NCBI GenBank assembly: GCA_028386065.3
Contig: JAKUCV010003091.1
Location: 177,735-241,734 of the forward strand
Direction of reading: 5' to 3'
DNA from: Turnera subulata
Lineage: Eukaryota; Streptophyta; Magnoliopsida; Malpighiales; Passifloraceae
DNA length: 64,000 bases
The translations under genes were made by a program, and so were the position numbers. The notes under the pieces were generated by a model. That model worked only from the letters and a program-made list of their open reading frames with translations, was not told the origin of the DNA and did not search any database. Within the stretch, counting starts at the first letter, position 1. Every line of letters starts with the position of its first letter. Positions 11,750-22,317 of the stretch are shown here, in pieces.

Positions 11750-12068
11750 ATAAAAAACATAAGGCAAGCACACCAATGGCAACCTAATAATCCTAAACAG
11801 AATAGGGTAACTGAAACAAGGTGGCTGGGATTGTGGAGGTGGTAGCAGCCAAGAATTACACCACTACACCTTCACTTTTTTACCATGATGTTGGCTCTCC
11901 TTTATCCATTAGCATACCCCAGTTTCATGAATGTGTAAATTGATGGCCTTTCTTCTCCACTGGTTTTCTCTTTCTTTTTTCTTGTGCTTCTTTTATTGGA
12001 AAGGAAAATGAATTAGAGTTTCCATGCGAAATGGTATGGTGTGGTCATGTATTTATTCTAAACATGTC
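11750..12068. other. No gene; short block shared with 15031-15071
   Basis: The phrase cctaataatcctaaac and its neighbourhood (about 11776-11820) recur at 15031-15071 with a few changes, indicating a small local duplication. Nothing else is recognised. Confidence 0.5.
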
Positions 12069-12073
12069 ATAAG

Positions 12074-12631
12074 TGTTAGGTAGGTGTGGACTGAATTTTT
12101 GGTCAAAGAAGATTAGGCACCTGCAAAAGAAGACCAGAAAAATATGGTACTCAAAGTTGGAAGTTAAGCACCCAAAGTTGGAAATTAAACACCCTTTCTT
12201 TGAAATTGTTGATGATCAATCCCCTATATATAGGGGATGGAATTCATCTACACAACATAACTCACAAGGGAAAGAAAGTGTGAGGGAAGAGCTGCTGCGC
12301 AGGAAAAAAGAGAGAGAGGAAGAGAGAGGGAGAGAGAAAGTAAAGTTTAGTCCTTCTAAATTTAGGAAGAAGAAATTTAGTCCCTCTAAGTTTCAGAAGT
12401 GATAATATAGTCCCTCTCGTTTAGGAGTGACAAAATAGTGAGGAAAAATACTTTGGGGGTATTTTTAGGGAAACACTATTTGTGGGATACTATCTCTCTT
12501 TGTAAGACTAATATTTTTATATTAGTGGAAGCTTTGAAGATCGTGGACGTAGGCAAGATTAAGGCCGAACCACGTTAAATTCTTTGTGTCTCTTTTTATT
12601 TTTCGCGAATCTTTTTCAGTTTTCCCCAACA
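12074..12631 (+). repeat. 5' LTR of the TR-GAG element
   Basis: About 558 bp, TG..CA ends. It contains a TATA-like ctatatata at about 12223-12231, suitable as the element's promoter, and a purine-rich block at about 12300-12340. Confidence 0.9.
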
Positions 12632-12667
12632 ACTGGTAGCGGAGCACAGGTTCGATAAAGATTCGCG

Positions 12668-14047
12668 ATGGCGGTTTCGGGCACAAAGTTTGAGGTGGAG
12701 CAGTTTGATGGCAAGAAGGATTTTAGTCTCTGGCAAAGCAACATTAAAGATTTGTTGGTCCAGTAGGGGCTGATGAAGACGCTCTTTGGCAAGGAGAAAA
12801 AGCCAAAGGACATGAAGGATGAAGATTGGGAGGAGCTCGAGCAGCGAGCTGTCAGTACCATCAGATTGACTCTTGCGCCAGATGTGAAGTACAATGTCAT
12901 GGACGAGACAAGTCCGGTGGAGCTGATGAAGAAATTAGAAGACATTTACATGTCGAAGTCACCCACAAATCGACTGCTCATGAAGATGGAGTTGTACCAA
13001 TTGAAGATGCAGCCAGGTACACATGTAGTAGATCACATCAATCGATTTAATAAATTGATTAAGGAGTTGGCTAGTATTGATGTGACCTATGAAGAAGAGG
13101 ATAAAGCCCTGATGTTGTTAATGTCTCTTCCGCATTCATATGATAATTTGAGGAATTCATTGTGTGTTGGGAAGCAGACTCTTTCAGTTGCAGATGTGAC
13201 AGCAGTACTAATGGAGAATTTCAAGTTGAACCAGTCTAGTAGCGATACAGGTGAAGATATCGCTGTAGCAGAAGTTAATCGTGGCAGGGGCCCGTCATGG
13301 TCTAACAGATTTGGAAAAAATTCTAGATCTGGTTCGAGAGGAAGAACAGATTATAGTGATAAAGAGTGCTACTATTGTCACAAGAAGGGGCATATCCAAT
13401 TTTATTGTGAGCAGATGAAGAAGGATATGGAAGAACTGAAGAAAAATCGCAAAAAGCCTGGCGAGACTGTGATTGTTGAAGATGACTCTAATGGTGAATT
13501 TTTCTTGGTACAAGAAAATAAAGGTGATCAGACCGATGATTCATGGATTTTAGATTCTGCCTGTTCTTTTCATATCTGCGCAAATAAGGAGTTGTTTAGC
13601 AGTTACAAGCCTTGCAGTGGTGAAGAAGCAGTAGCATTAGCGGATAATCATGAATTTAAAATTCATGGTATTGGTAGTGTGAAGATAAAAATGCATGATG
13701 GTTTTGTGAAGACTTTTGGAGATGTAAGGCACGTGCCGGAGCTTGGAAGAAATTTAATTTCTCTTTGTAGACTTGATTCGAGAGGATGTGGCTTTTCTTC
13801 TCGAGGTGGAGTTTTGAAGGTTACCAAAGGCGCCTTGGTAATTATGAAGGGGGAATTGATGGAGAAGAATCTTTACAGGTTAATTGGAAGTGCAGTGAAG
13901 AGTAGTACAAAGGTTGAGGCTTGTGCAAAGTCAGGCAGAAAGAAGAACATTGTTGCATCCAACAAGAGGAAGGTTGGTTTTGCAATGATGACATGTAGCA
14001 GTGAAGGTAGCCATACACCAGCATGCAGAACAATGAAGCAGATATAG
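12668..14047 (+). pseudogene. Copia Gag (UBN2-like) with zinc knuckle and protease start
   Basis: The natural start is 12668 (MAVSGTKFEVEQFDGKKDFS), but codon 33 is TAG (12764-12766), so the longest open frame restarts at 12773 and runs 424 aa. It has the copia Gag fold (DETSPVELMKKLEDIYMSKS, then LLMSLPHSYDNLR) and a CX2CX4HX4C zinc knuckle (CYYCHKKGHIQFYC, ~13366-13407). A protease-like WILDSACSFHIC (~13545) follows, in which the active-site triad reads DSA rather than DSG/DTG. The frame ends 57 bp before the 3' LTR. The role is packaging of element RNA into virus-like particles. Apart from the amber codon the frame is intact, suggesting recent function or readthrough. Confidence 0.85.
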
Positions 14048-14104
14048 GTCAAGAAGACAGAAATTATGAAGAACGTCAAGTGCAATTCAGCCCAAGGTGG
14101 AGAT

Positions 14105-14661
14105 TGTTAGGTAGGTGTGGACTGAATTTTTGGTCAAAGAAGAATAGGCACCTGCAAAAGAAGACCAGAAAAATATGGTACCCAAAGTTGGAAGTTAAGC
14201 ACCCAAAGTTGGAAATTAAGCACCCTTTCTTTGAAATTGTTGATGATCAATCCCCTATATATAGGGAATGGAATTCATCTACACAACATAACTCACAAGG
14301 GAAAGAAAGTGTGAGACAAGAGCTGCTGCGCAGGAAAAAAGAGAGAGAGGAAGAGAGAGGGAGAGAGAAAGTAAAGTTTAGTCCTTTTAAATTTAGGAAG
14401 AAGAAGTTTAGTCCCTCTAAGTTTCAGAAGTGATAATATAGTCCCTCTCGTTTAGGAGTGACAAAATAGTGAGGAAAAATACTTTGGGGGTATTTTTAGG
14501 AAAACACTATTTGTGGGACACTATCTCTCTTTGTAAGATTAATATTTTTATATTAGTGGATGCTTTGAAGATCGTAGACGTAGGCAAGATTAAGGCCGAA
14601 CCACGTTAAATTCTTTGTGTCTCTTTTTATTTTTCGCGAATTTTTTCAGTTTTCCCCAACA
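14105..14661 (+). repeat. 3' LTR of the TR-GAG element
   Basis: Near-identical to 12074-12631 and ends CCCCAACA; the 5-bp duplication ataag follows. Confidence 0.9.
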
Positions 14662-14666
14662 ATAAG

Positions 14667-15113
14667 ATGGAGTAGTTGTTGATTTGTCCTGCCACAATGA
14701 CGACGTCTCCAATATTTTGGAGCAATCATTCCAGTAGGGAGAGGGAACCATTGGTCTCAATCGTCCTCCTTTTAGGCATACATCAGTCCAAACGCCAGCT
14801 TTATCCGGGCATTTAGAAATAATAATCTTTGGGCTATGAGGGATGCCCCTGGATCTCTTCATGCATTTGTTCCCAGATCTTCCTCCCCAAGTTCAGGATC
14901 CAACCCAAAGTACCACCTCTTTCTTTTCATGGAAAAATTATTTATTTATTTTATTATCAATATCTATTTTTTTACTATCAATTTCTTTTCTTGGACTCTT
15001 ATAATTCTTCCATATCCTACAAAGGACAGCAAGGGAAACCTAATAATCCTAAACGGAATAGGGTAATTGAAACGTTATAACAATTCAGGTGGTTAAAATT
15101 GGGGCTTTTTAAT
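14667..15113. repeat. Diverged copy of the upstream flank of the 21622 gene
   Basis: Positions 14815-14985 match 21160-21320 in order: a ..tttagaaataat block, caagttcaggatccaac, then cctctttctttt and ggaaaaattatttattt. A related stretch occurs at 31560-31660. No coding remnant of the gene is visible here, so this is a promoter-side duplicate or a shared repeat. Confidence 0.6.
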
Positions 15114-15121
15114 ACGGGTGG

Positions 15122-15475
15122 CAAGGTTATAAAACCCGGCCCGGCCATTGACCCGTTTCAGTGGCCGGGTTGCGGGTTAAGAAGTTCAACCGCAGTCCAA
15201 CTGGGTCTGACCGATATTAGAGTTAATAATAAAAATACATAATTTTTTAGTAAAAGTTTAACCAAAGGTATGACCAAGATAAGATTTTGAAAATTTTACC
15301 TTTTGACCCGGAGAAAATCGGAAACGGATCAATAAAAATCGGAAAAACCGGAAAAAACCGTCATGACCCGGCCGGGTTTTTGGAATATACAACCCGAAGG
15401 GGTAAAAAAACCGATTTGTCTCCATTGCGTTACTCCGGTTCAACCGGCCAGGCCGGTCAGGGTTTGATAACAATC
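15122..15475. mobile_element. hAT-type MITE, ACCCGGCC family (copy 1)
   Basis: Inverted ends gttataaaacccggcccgg / ggtcagggtttgataac lie inside an exact 8-bp duplication acgggtgg (15114-15121, 15476-15483). It has the same end type as the element at 30455-30886. It is non-coding. Confidence 0.75.
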
Positions 15476-15604
15476 ACGGGTGGTGATTTGTTTTTTGCCA
15501 AAAGTTTAGGTGGGTAGAAAGTAATTAACCCTCCCAACCAACTAAGTAGTCGCCCACTATGGCAGTATCTGCACTACATCCAGTTTCGTAATTAGTAAAA
15601 CAAA

Positions 15605-15650
15605 CTAGTCACTTGTCCGTGACACGGATTGAGTGATGACAAAAAAAAGC
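15605..15650 (-). mobile_element. Helitron-like 3' terminus
   Basis: On the minus strand a perfect hairpin ccgtg-t-cacgg (15617-15627) is followed by nine bases and then CTAG-T (15605-15608, target base 15604). This is the layout of a Helitron 3' end: short hairpin, ~10 nt, CTRR, insertion next to T. The 5' end was not located. Confidence 0.45.
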
Positions 15651-15660
15651 ATTTATATGG

Positions 15661-15712
15661 AATATATATATATATATGTATATGTATATATATATATATG
15701 TATATGTATATG

Positions 15713-15743
<31 letters not shown>
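15661..15743. repeat. TA/TATATG microsatellite
   Basis: Alternating tatata and tatgta units for about 80 bp. Confidence 0.9.
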
Positions 15744-15744
<1 letters not shown>

Positions 15745-15931
15745 ATTCTAATATATTTTACTATAAAAAAGTGAAGAAAAATAATACTTAAATTTATCTT
15801 GATTTTGCCCTAGCTTGTCTCTAAAAAAATTACTTTTAATGTGAGCGAACTAAGAATTTTACCAATGAGTTTCAATTTCAAACAAATATAAAGAGAATAA
15901 TAATGTATCAAAGTAAGCTTATATTATATAT

Positions 15932-16404
15932 GTTGGAAATTTATGGCTTGAGACGTGTTGAATAACACTGTCCTCAAGAGAATTTATTTCGCCTCTTCGA
16001 AATATTCCCCAGGATATAACAAACCCTTCTGCCCATATTAGACAAGATACGAGAACTGCCAAGGAAGATTCTTTAACCCAATAAAGTGGAGGAAAATAAT
16101 AAAAACTTCTGTAAAGTAAGGAGGAAAGCTTGTAGTAGAGTGTAACCACACAAAAAGGGAGAGAGTTTGTAAAATAAGTTTTCTGATTGTGTCTCATTTT
16201 GTGCAAAAGATATTTGGGTATTTATAGATATCAAGATGTCTGTTGACTCGAAAGAGAAAATGACTCTTCGTGAAAAACATATTGATATAGATATTAGGAC
16301 ACATCTTATGGTAGCATTGTCCCACTTCACTTTAGACAAGACTTTCCAGAGAATAATTTAATTTAAAAAATAATTTTCTTTTGAAATACTCTAATTTTTC
16401 CAAC
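15932..16404 (-). repeat. 3' LTR of the degenerate minus-strand copia
   Basis: 473 bp with inverted TGTTGG..CCAACA ends. It is followed on the + strand by atcccccatat, the complement of a polypurine tract. A TATA-like tatttatagat sits near 16220. Confidence 0.75.
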
Positions 16405-16924
16405 AATCCCCCATATATTTCAAAAGAAATGAGAGACAAAAAATGATAAGAACTTTACTGGGTTAGATATACTTGAGATGTGATACATCGAACTCGGTGT
16501 CTCTTCGACTATGAACCGGTCTAGATCAATAAGACTTGACGATACCGTGTCATTGGTGTATTTAAGTTACTATGAACCAACAAATACTATTGGCACCAAC
16601 AAAGGCCTTATTAATCATATCACACAGCCACAATTCCTTGGTGTTATCGCTGTTGAGCGCCTTTGGTCGGCCATGCGCGTGTCCTGGTATTCATGAGTGC
16701 TCTAGAGATTTTGTCAAGATCTCATAGGAACGACCCCATTCCACACTCATATAGGTGTTTTTCATCAAGTGTATGCTGCACTTCATACACCACCCATTGG
16801 GATATGAAAACATTAAGAGTTAAAACTATTATAGTTTTAACTCAACCATCCAATAAATGCAGTCTAGTACTTGTGTTACACCATAGGAAGGGACAATAAA
16901 ATATACTAGCAGAACTAACAAATG

Positions 16925-17890
16925 ACTTGTTATTACCCCATATGAATCGTTTTCACGGGATCTCCGATCACGCAGGTTGGGTTCCCATCACTGTTAATTT
17001 CCAAGTGGCAAAGTCCCATCCCCTCAGTGTTTCATCCCGGGATTTTTTCACAACATTCACTTCTCGAGGTTTTGTCAGAGGATTGGCCAAATCCATTTCT
17101 GACCCCACAATTAATGGAACTCATTCCATTTTTCTCATAACGACAGTTGTCTCATCAGACTTTCATATGTGTCTATTTCTCCCATTATAGACACAACTCA
17201 ATAAATATCAACCAAGAACTTTTGCAATTTGTTACCCTTATACTCAGCCTTCTTTAGAGTAACATGCTCTAATTTTGTGAATACTTTAGTAATTATAAAT
17301 TACTTCGTTGACTACCATGTAATTGCAATATCACCGGTGGATTTTTCTCAACTGAATCGAAATTCAGTGGTCACTGTACACTTTTTTACAGTGGTTACTT
17401 TACCATACAATATATGGTATCAACTCAATTTTTTTATATCATAAGCAACATTGGGCTGATTTGATTCATTTACTACAACAAATTTTATAAAATTTGTGCC
17501 TGCTCAAAATCATGCAATACCGACATCATTTCCATAGCATAAGCTATATCAGGTCTGGTATTATTCTTTAGATGCAACAACCTCCCAATTAGTAGTGCCT
17601 GCTCCAAATCGTGCAATACCGACATTATTTCCATAGCATAAGCTATGTCAGGTATTATTCCTCAAATGCAGCAACCTCTCAATTAGTTGAGCATATTCAT
17701 ATCGAGATATTTTATCTCTTTTTTTATTCTCTAATTATACATCATCATAAGGGGATATTCACTTTTGTAACATCAGACTCTTCCAGTGAAGTTTTTTAAC
17801 ATAATCATCCCTTATGAATTTCACTTCTATCATCATATTTTTCTTCACTAAATATTTCATATAAAATTGAGAAGGAAAAAGTACAAAAGG
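16925..17890 (-). pseudogene. Copia RT/RNase H end and 3' UTR remnant
   Basis: Minus-strand translation shows NNTRPDIAYAM (~17560), a degraded KLQKFLVDI (~17215) and LANPLTKP (~17085), i.e. the order of a copia RNase H domain. It is followed by the conserved 3' UTR phrase around 16930-17000 (..gggaacccaacctgcg..ggagatcc..). Many stops and frame changes are present. A 99-bp stretch holding the PDIAYAM motif is tandemly duplicated (see 17497-17690). Confidence 0.65.
17497..17690. repeat. 99-bp tandem duplication inside the copia pseudogene
   Basis: Unit 1 (17497-17595) and unit 2 (17596-17690) share tgcctgctc.aaatc.tgcaataccgac and catagcataagctat in the same order. Confidence 0.8.
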
Positions 17891-17900
17891 CAACCAATAC

Positions 17901-19641
17901 GGGTAAAATGCATGTTTGGTCACTGTACTACATGTGTGCGCTGGATTTTGGTCACTGTACCCATTTTTGCTTGATTTTGGTCATTGTACCGTTTGAATTT
18001 GCTGGATCTTGGTTCGGCTGGCTTCGTGGGTCCCCTTTTTTACACATGTCGCTCCACGATTGGTTCCTTGCGGGTCGTGGGTCCCACATACCAGCCCCTA
18101 ACCCATCAGACCCGAATTGTTTGAGAGGACAACCCGTTCTCGTCCGGAACGGGTTACACCCATTAACAAACAGCCCTACCCACCCAAAAACTAAACCCAT
18201 CTCCCTGATATCTCTCTCTTTGTTCATCTTCTTCTCTTTCAAAACTTTAAAATCTCCAAATCAAAAATAAACCCTAGTCTCTAGATTTAACAACCACACC
18301 CAATCGCCAGCACCCATCCAGATTAAGAAGGAGATAATCCTTACCACCACGCCTAGCTGTGCCACTAACCGGAGCCTCCAGCAGCTACGACACCATGAAG
18401 CTGCATCTTAACACACAACAACGACAATATAGGTTCCCTCAATTAACAAACCAGAGCCTGAATCGAAGGAGAGAAGAGAGAGTTATGTGCTCTTACCCCT
18501 TAGTTCGTTGTCCTCACCGTCATCTTCACTTGAATGAACCTCGGGTGTTGATTTTTGGAACAGAGGAGGGAGATTTTGGGAGGACGCCGCCACTGTCGAG
18601 GTGGTGGCCGGCGGTGGTTGGATGTTTGTGGTGGTGACTGGGTTTCCTCCACCCACCAAACCATCATCCTCCTCCTTCTCCCTCAAAATCCTCCTCCGCC
18701 ACCACCAACACACTATCAATTCGCCACCACCAACACACACACCATTAATTAAAAAATTCCAATTAATTTGCTGCAATTTTTGGCTGCGACGGCGACGATG
18801 AAGGGCTGAGGCTGGATTGGGAGAGTATGTGAAGCAGTCTCGGTGGCTTGCAGCGACGATTGCAGGGAGTGGAGCACAGGTGAAAGGTTGAGGCGATGGC
18901 GATGTGGGCACTAGTGGTGGCGGCGTCGGTGACGATGAGGGCATCGGTGGGAACAATGGGGATGGCGACCATGGTGGAATTGGGCATAAGGAGGGAGACC
19001 CAGAGGAAGTTGACAAAGATGCGCTTGAAGACCTTGGGGATGGTGGCCATGGTGGAAGAGAAGGAGACGGACTTGCTGTTGTAGAGGGAGACGACGGTGA
19101 AGACGACGGCGGAGGTGGAGAGGAGAAATCAATATATTTTTTTGTACATTTTTTTTTACATATTTTTTTTGTACATAGTCTTTGATGAAAAATGTGTATA
19201 TATATTTTTTTTACATATTTGAGACTAATCTTGTATCCACTATGCTATTTAGTTGAAATAATATATTATCTCTTCCGTCAAAAAAAAATATTTTTCCTGT
19301 TGTTCATCTTTTTTACATTGAAAGTAAAATAACATTAATACCATAGTATTATTTTTGAGAATTCGGGATGTTTGCTTATGGGTGTAACCCGTTCCAGACG
19401 AGAACGGGTTTTATTTCTCAAACAAAATGGGTCTCATGGGTCGGGTCGTGGTATGTGGGACCCACCACCCGGAAGCAACCAATCCGCCATCGACACGTGT
19501 AAAATTACGGCCCCACAAGCCCCACCAAACCAAAATCAAGCAAATTTAAATGGTATGATGACCAAAATCCAGCGAAAATGAGTAAAGTGACCAAAATCCA
19601 GCGCGCATATATGGTTCAATGACCAAACATGCATTTTACCC
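17901..19641. mobile_element. Non-autonomous MULE (possible Pack-MULE) with ~270-bp inverted repeats
   Basis: The ends gggtaaaatgcatgtttggt / accaaacatgcattttaccc are mirrored, and the inverted match runs on through 'ttttggtcactgtac', cgtgggtcccacatacca and cccgttctcgtc.ggaacggg. Flanks caaccaatac (17891-17900) and caactaatac (19642-19651) differ at one base. The interior (18190-19180) is unlike the ends: it has a CT-rich leader-like stretch and a GC-rich minus-strand reading frame starting at 19050 (MATIPKVFKRIFVNFLWVSL), suggesting captured host gene sequence. The source gene is not recognised. Confidence 0.8.
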
Positions 19642-20906
19642 CAACTAATACCATGCTAGACTTTTAAGTCAACAAATAGAAGTATTTTTTCCACATATTG
19701 ACATATATTGCATACACATATTTTTCACTTATTAAAATTTATTTCTTAGACATGCTTCTCACACTTTAAATATTTATTTAATCACCAAATAAGTGTATGT
19801 TATCTAAATTGAAAAATCTAACCTTATCAACATATCCCCAACTCTCAAATATTTAAGGTTTCTTTTCCAAACTTATTATCCACATATGAGATATTTCAGA
19901 TATGATATGGATGCAACATATGTCATGCCAAAAGAATTAAAAGAATGGGCACCGACATGAAATAAACATATAACTGCCACATATATGTCCAAAGAATATC
20001 ATGTTGGATAATCACGTCTCTTTGGAGTAGTCATTAACTAATTGTTTTCCTTCTTTCAACTTTCATTAACAGATGCATATCTATTCCCAACCAATTGCTA
20101 CATGGTGTGAAATTTTTACTTTCTGCAATTTAGTGTTTAATTAAAAAATACGCAAACATTGGAACAAATGTTTCTTTACAATACTGGATAAGATTATCTA
20201 TTAAAATAATAAAACAAAACCTTTGTTTTGGTAATAAAATTCTTCATAAAAACTTCAGTATCCATTTTTGTAATACTCAAACTTTTTAATAAAAAAAATC
20301 ATAAAATTTCTACGTAACACAATTTAACTCAAACATTATATTTTATTTAAAAAAGTTTCAGTTTAAATTACATCAAAATTGGGTAGTCACATGTATATTT
20401 GTGAACAGTCACTAATCCAAAAGTTTTATTACTTTTTCATATCAACCAAAATTTAGTGGTACACTTTCACTCTAACACAAAGTATCATCCTCATTCAAAT
20501 TCCTATTTTCTTCAAAATAAAATTAAACACAATTGTGTATCATAATAAAACTCATAAAACTGGTGAATTCATTTTTTTTTTTAATATCAAGATATCACTC
20601 CAAAGAAAAAAAATAAATGTACGTAACTAAACAGTCAAATATTACGTATATTTTTATTTCTATTAATCACTTGATGATATCAAAAGTTTTTTTTTCCATG
20701 TTCCACCCATCATATATAAATACACATATGCATGTTATTCTATCCACATATAAATAAGTAATAAATTTAGGAAAGGTTTGGAAACTAGCAGGGAAGAAGA
20801 GATATACAAAATACAATATTTGTTGTAGACTTCCTTTGTTTCTCCTCCAGCCATTCAATCGAGGACAGTATTTGAGCCGGTAGCCATAAAATAAATTCTC
20901 TTGAGA

Positions 20907-20990
20907 TTGTCGGAAATTTATGGCTTAAGACGTGTTGAATAACACTGTCCTCAAGAGAATTTATTTCGCCTCTGCGAAATATCCATATAC
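20907..20990 (-). repeat. 5' LTR remnant of the degenerate copia
   Basis: It matches 15932-16013 closely (tgt.ggaaatttatggctt, gtgttgaataacactgtcc, gaatttatttcgcctct) and then diverges. Confidence 0.7.
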
Positions 20991-21123
20991 TAGTAAGAAA
21001 AAAAAAGTAAGAAAGATTGGAGAGAATGATGGAGAGTTGCTATCAAATTAAATTATATTATATCAACTGAAAAAAAGCCACTTGTATAAATTGCCACGTG
21101 ATATAATATAGAAATAATCCTAT

Positions 21124-21621
21124 CTTATTTGGGAATTTATCCTCTTCTTATTTGGGAATTTAGAAATAATTTTTGGCTTGTGCGAGATGCCACAGGGTGT
21201 TTCAAGTCATACTGGATCCATTTTTTTCGCGGATTTTCCGACCCAAGTTCAGGATCCAACTCAAATACTACCTCTTTCTTTCTTGGAAAAATTATTTATT
21301 TTATCAGTATCAGTATCTATGTTTCAAGACTAATACTTAATTATTTTTCAATCCACAAATATAATTTTTTTAAAAGCATATCATTTAAGATCTTACCATG
21401 CACAAAATTATCAAGCACATGTCTTGAGTCTCATTAATGTTAATGCTAACATTTCCTTTATAAATAACGCAACAGCTAGGACATTCAATAGAATTAGCCG
21501 TTTAACTTTTTATTAACGCAAACTGCATCACCCTATAAATGAATCCTCTCATCCTTTAATTTCATCGCAATCTAAATTTATCTTTCTTGTCCTCATTTGG
21601 GAATCAATTATCCTGAAATCC
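21124..21621 (+). promoter_or_regulatory. Upstream region and promoter of the DD11-like gene
   Basis: A tataaat box at 21534-21540 lies about 80 bp before the start codon. The upstream block 21330-21520 is conserved in the third, gene-less copy at 31620-31800 and partly before the second copy (22180-22240), so it marks the duplicated unit. A short tandem repeat cttatttgggaattta occurs at about 21124-21165. Confidence 0.6.
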
Positions 21622-21993
21622 ATGGCCAAGTTCAACACTTTGGTTGTTTTATTAGCATTGTCTCTGTTGATGTTTACAGGGCTAGCTAAAGAAGTAATAT
21701 CCTCACCTCCCATTTCAGAAGAGCAGGGACTATCTATAGAGGAATGCAAAAAAATGATAAGCCCACAATGTGGTTTACAATTATTCCAAGCCATTTTTGC
21801 AGACAAAGGTGGTGTTAACATTCAATGTTGTTTTGAATTTAGGACGGGAGGGATGGAATGCAACAATGAGTTTATTAAGGCTCTGCTCAAAGATCCTGGC
21901 TTTAAGGCCGCCTACCCCAAAATGGATTTTAATACGGCTCAAAGAAGCAGCTGGAGAACTTTTGAGTGGTGTTTGATCCAACTGTCTTACTAA
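21622..21993 (+). CDS. Small secreted cysteine-rich protein, prolamin-like (DD11/EC1-type)
   Basis: This is a 123-aa single-exon ORF. Residues 1-22 form a signal peptide (MAKFNTLVVLLALSLLMFTGLA). The mature part has six cysteines at 42, 50, 69, 70, 80 and 117, with an adjacent pair IQCC and the order C..C..CC..C..C of the plant prolamin-like domain (PF05617, formerly DUF1278). That family includes 'down-regulated in dif1 11' and the EC1 egg-cell proteins, which act in female gametophyte or fertilisation settings. A secreted role is supported; the tissue is inferred from the family. A 5' TATA box and clean start context support expression. It is the only intact member of a local tandem family. 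Confidence 0.8.
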   Translation: MAKFNTLVVLLALSLLMFTGLAKEVISSPPISEEQGLSIEECKKMISPQCGLQLFQAIFADKGGVNIQCCFEFRTGGMECNNEFIKALLKDPGFKAAYPKMDFNTAQRSSWRTFEWCLIQLSY

Positions 21994-22317
21994 TTACATA
22001 TTAATAGAAAATTACATTACATATTTATAAAATAAGATCTTATGGTGCACTGGATTCCGTAGGTGAAAATTTATTTTTATCCTCAGTTATTGTTCAATTC
22101 CAATCTCCCTCAATTTTTTTTTTTTTTAATTCTTGAATCTGATTGCAAGATGCTAGTTGATAACGGTCTAAGCTAAAAATTTTCTAAGACATTCAATGGA
22201 ATGACCCGTTTAACTTTGTATTGACGCAAACGAATCCTTTTTGTCATCTAGTTTCATTACAATCTGAATTTATATTTCTTGTCCCATCTCATTGGGCAAT
22301 CAATTTTTCCAAAATCG

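Larger units (their letters stand above)
12074..14661 (+). mobile_element. Gag-only Ty1/copia element (TR-GAG type), complete ends
   Basis: Two LTRs (12074-12631 and 14105-14661) begin TGTTAGG and end CCCCAACA, and the whole is flanked by the 5-bp duplication ataag (12069-12073, 14662-14666). A tRNA-primer-like site actggtagcggagc follows the 5' LTR, and a purine tract aaggtggaga precedes the 3' LTR. The interior encodes only Gag and the start of protease; integrase, RT and RNase H are absent. This matches the published class of terminal-repeat elements with a GAG domain, mobilised in trans. By hand count the LTRs differ at about 14 of ~557 positions, so the insertion is fairly young. Confidence 0.9.
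15932..21110 (-). mobile_element. Degenerate Ty1/copia element, minus strand, with nested MULE
   Basis: The 3' LTR (15932-16404, ends tgttgg/ccaaca) lies next to a minus-strand purine tract atatgggggat. A related LTR start recurs at 20907-~20990 (shared block tttatggctt.agacgtgttg), marking the 5' side, though it diverges after about 80 bp. Just inside it, on the minus strand, is a gag-like start ATGGCTACCGGCTC (around 20893). Between them the sequence is copia-like but riddled with stops. The MULE at 17901-19641 interrupts it; 19652-20660 is further decayed internal sequence without clear motifs. Confidence 0.7.

Noticed and set aside
15661..15743. Possible array of a structured repeat
   Set aside because: Simple TA/TATATG microsatellite.
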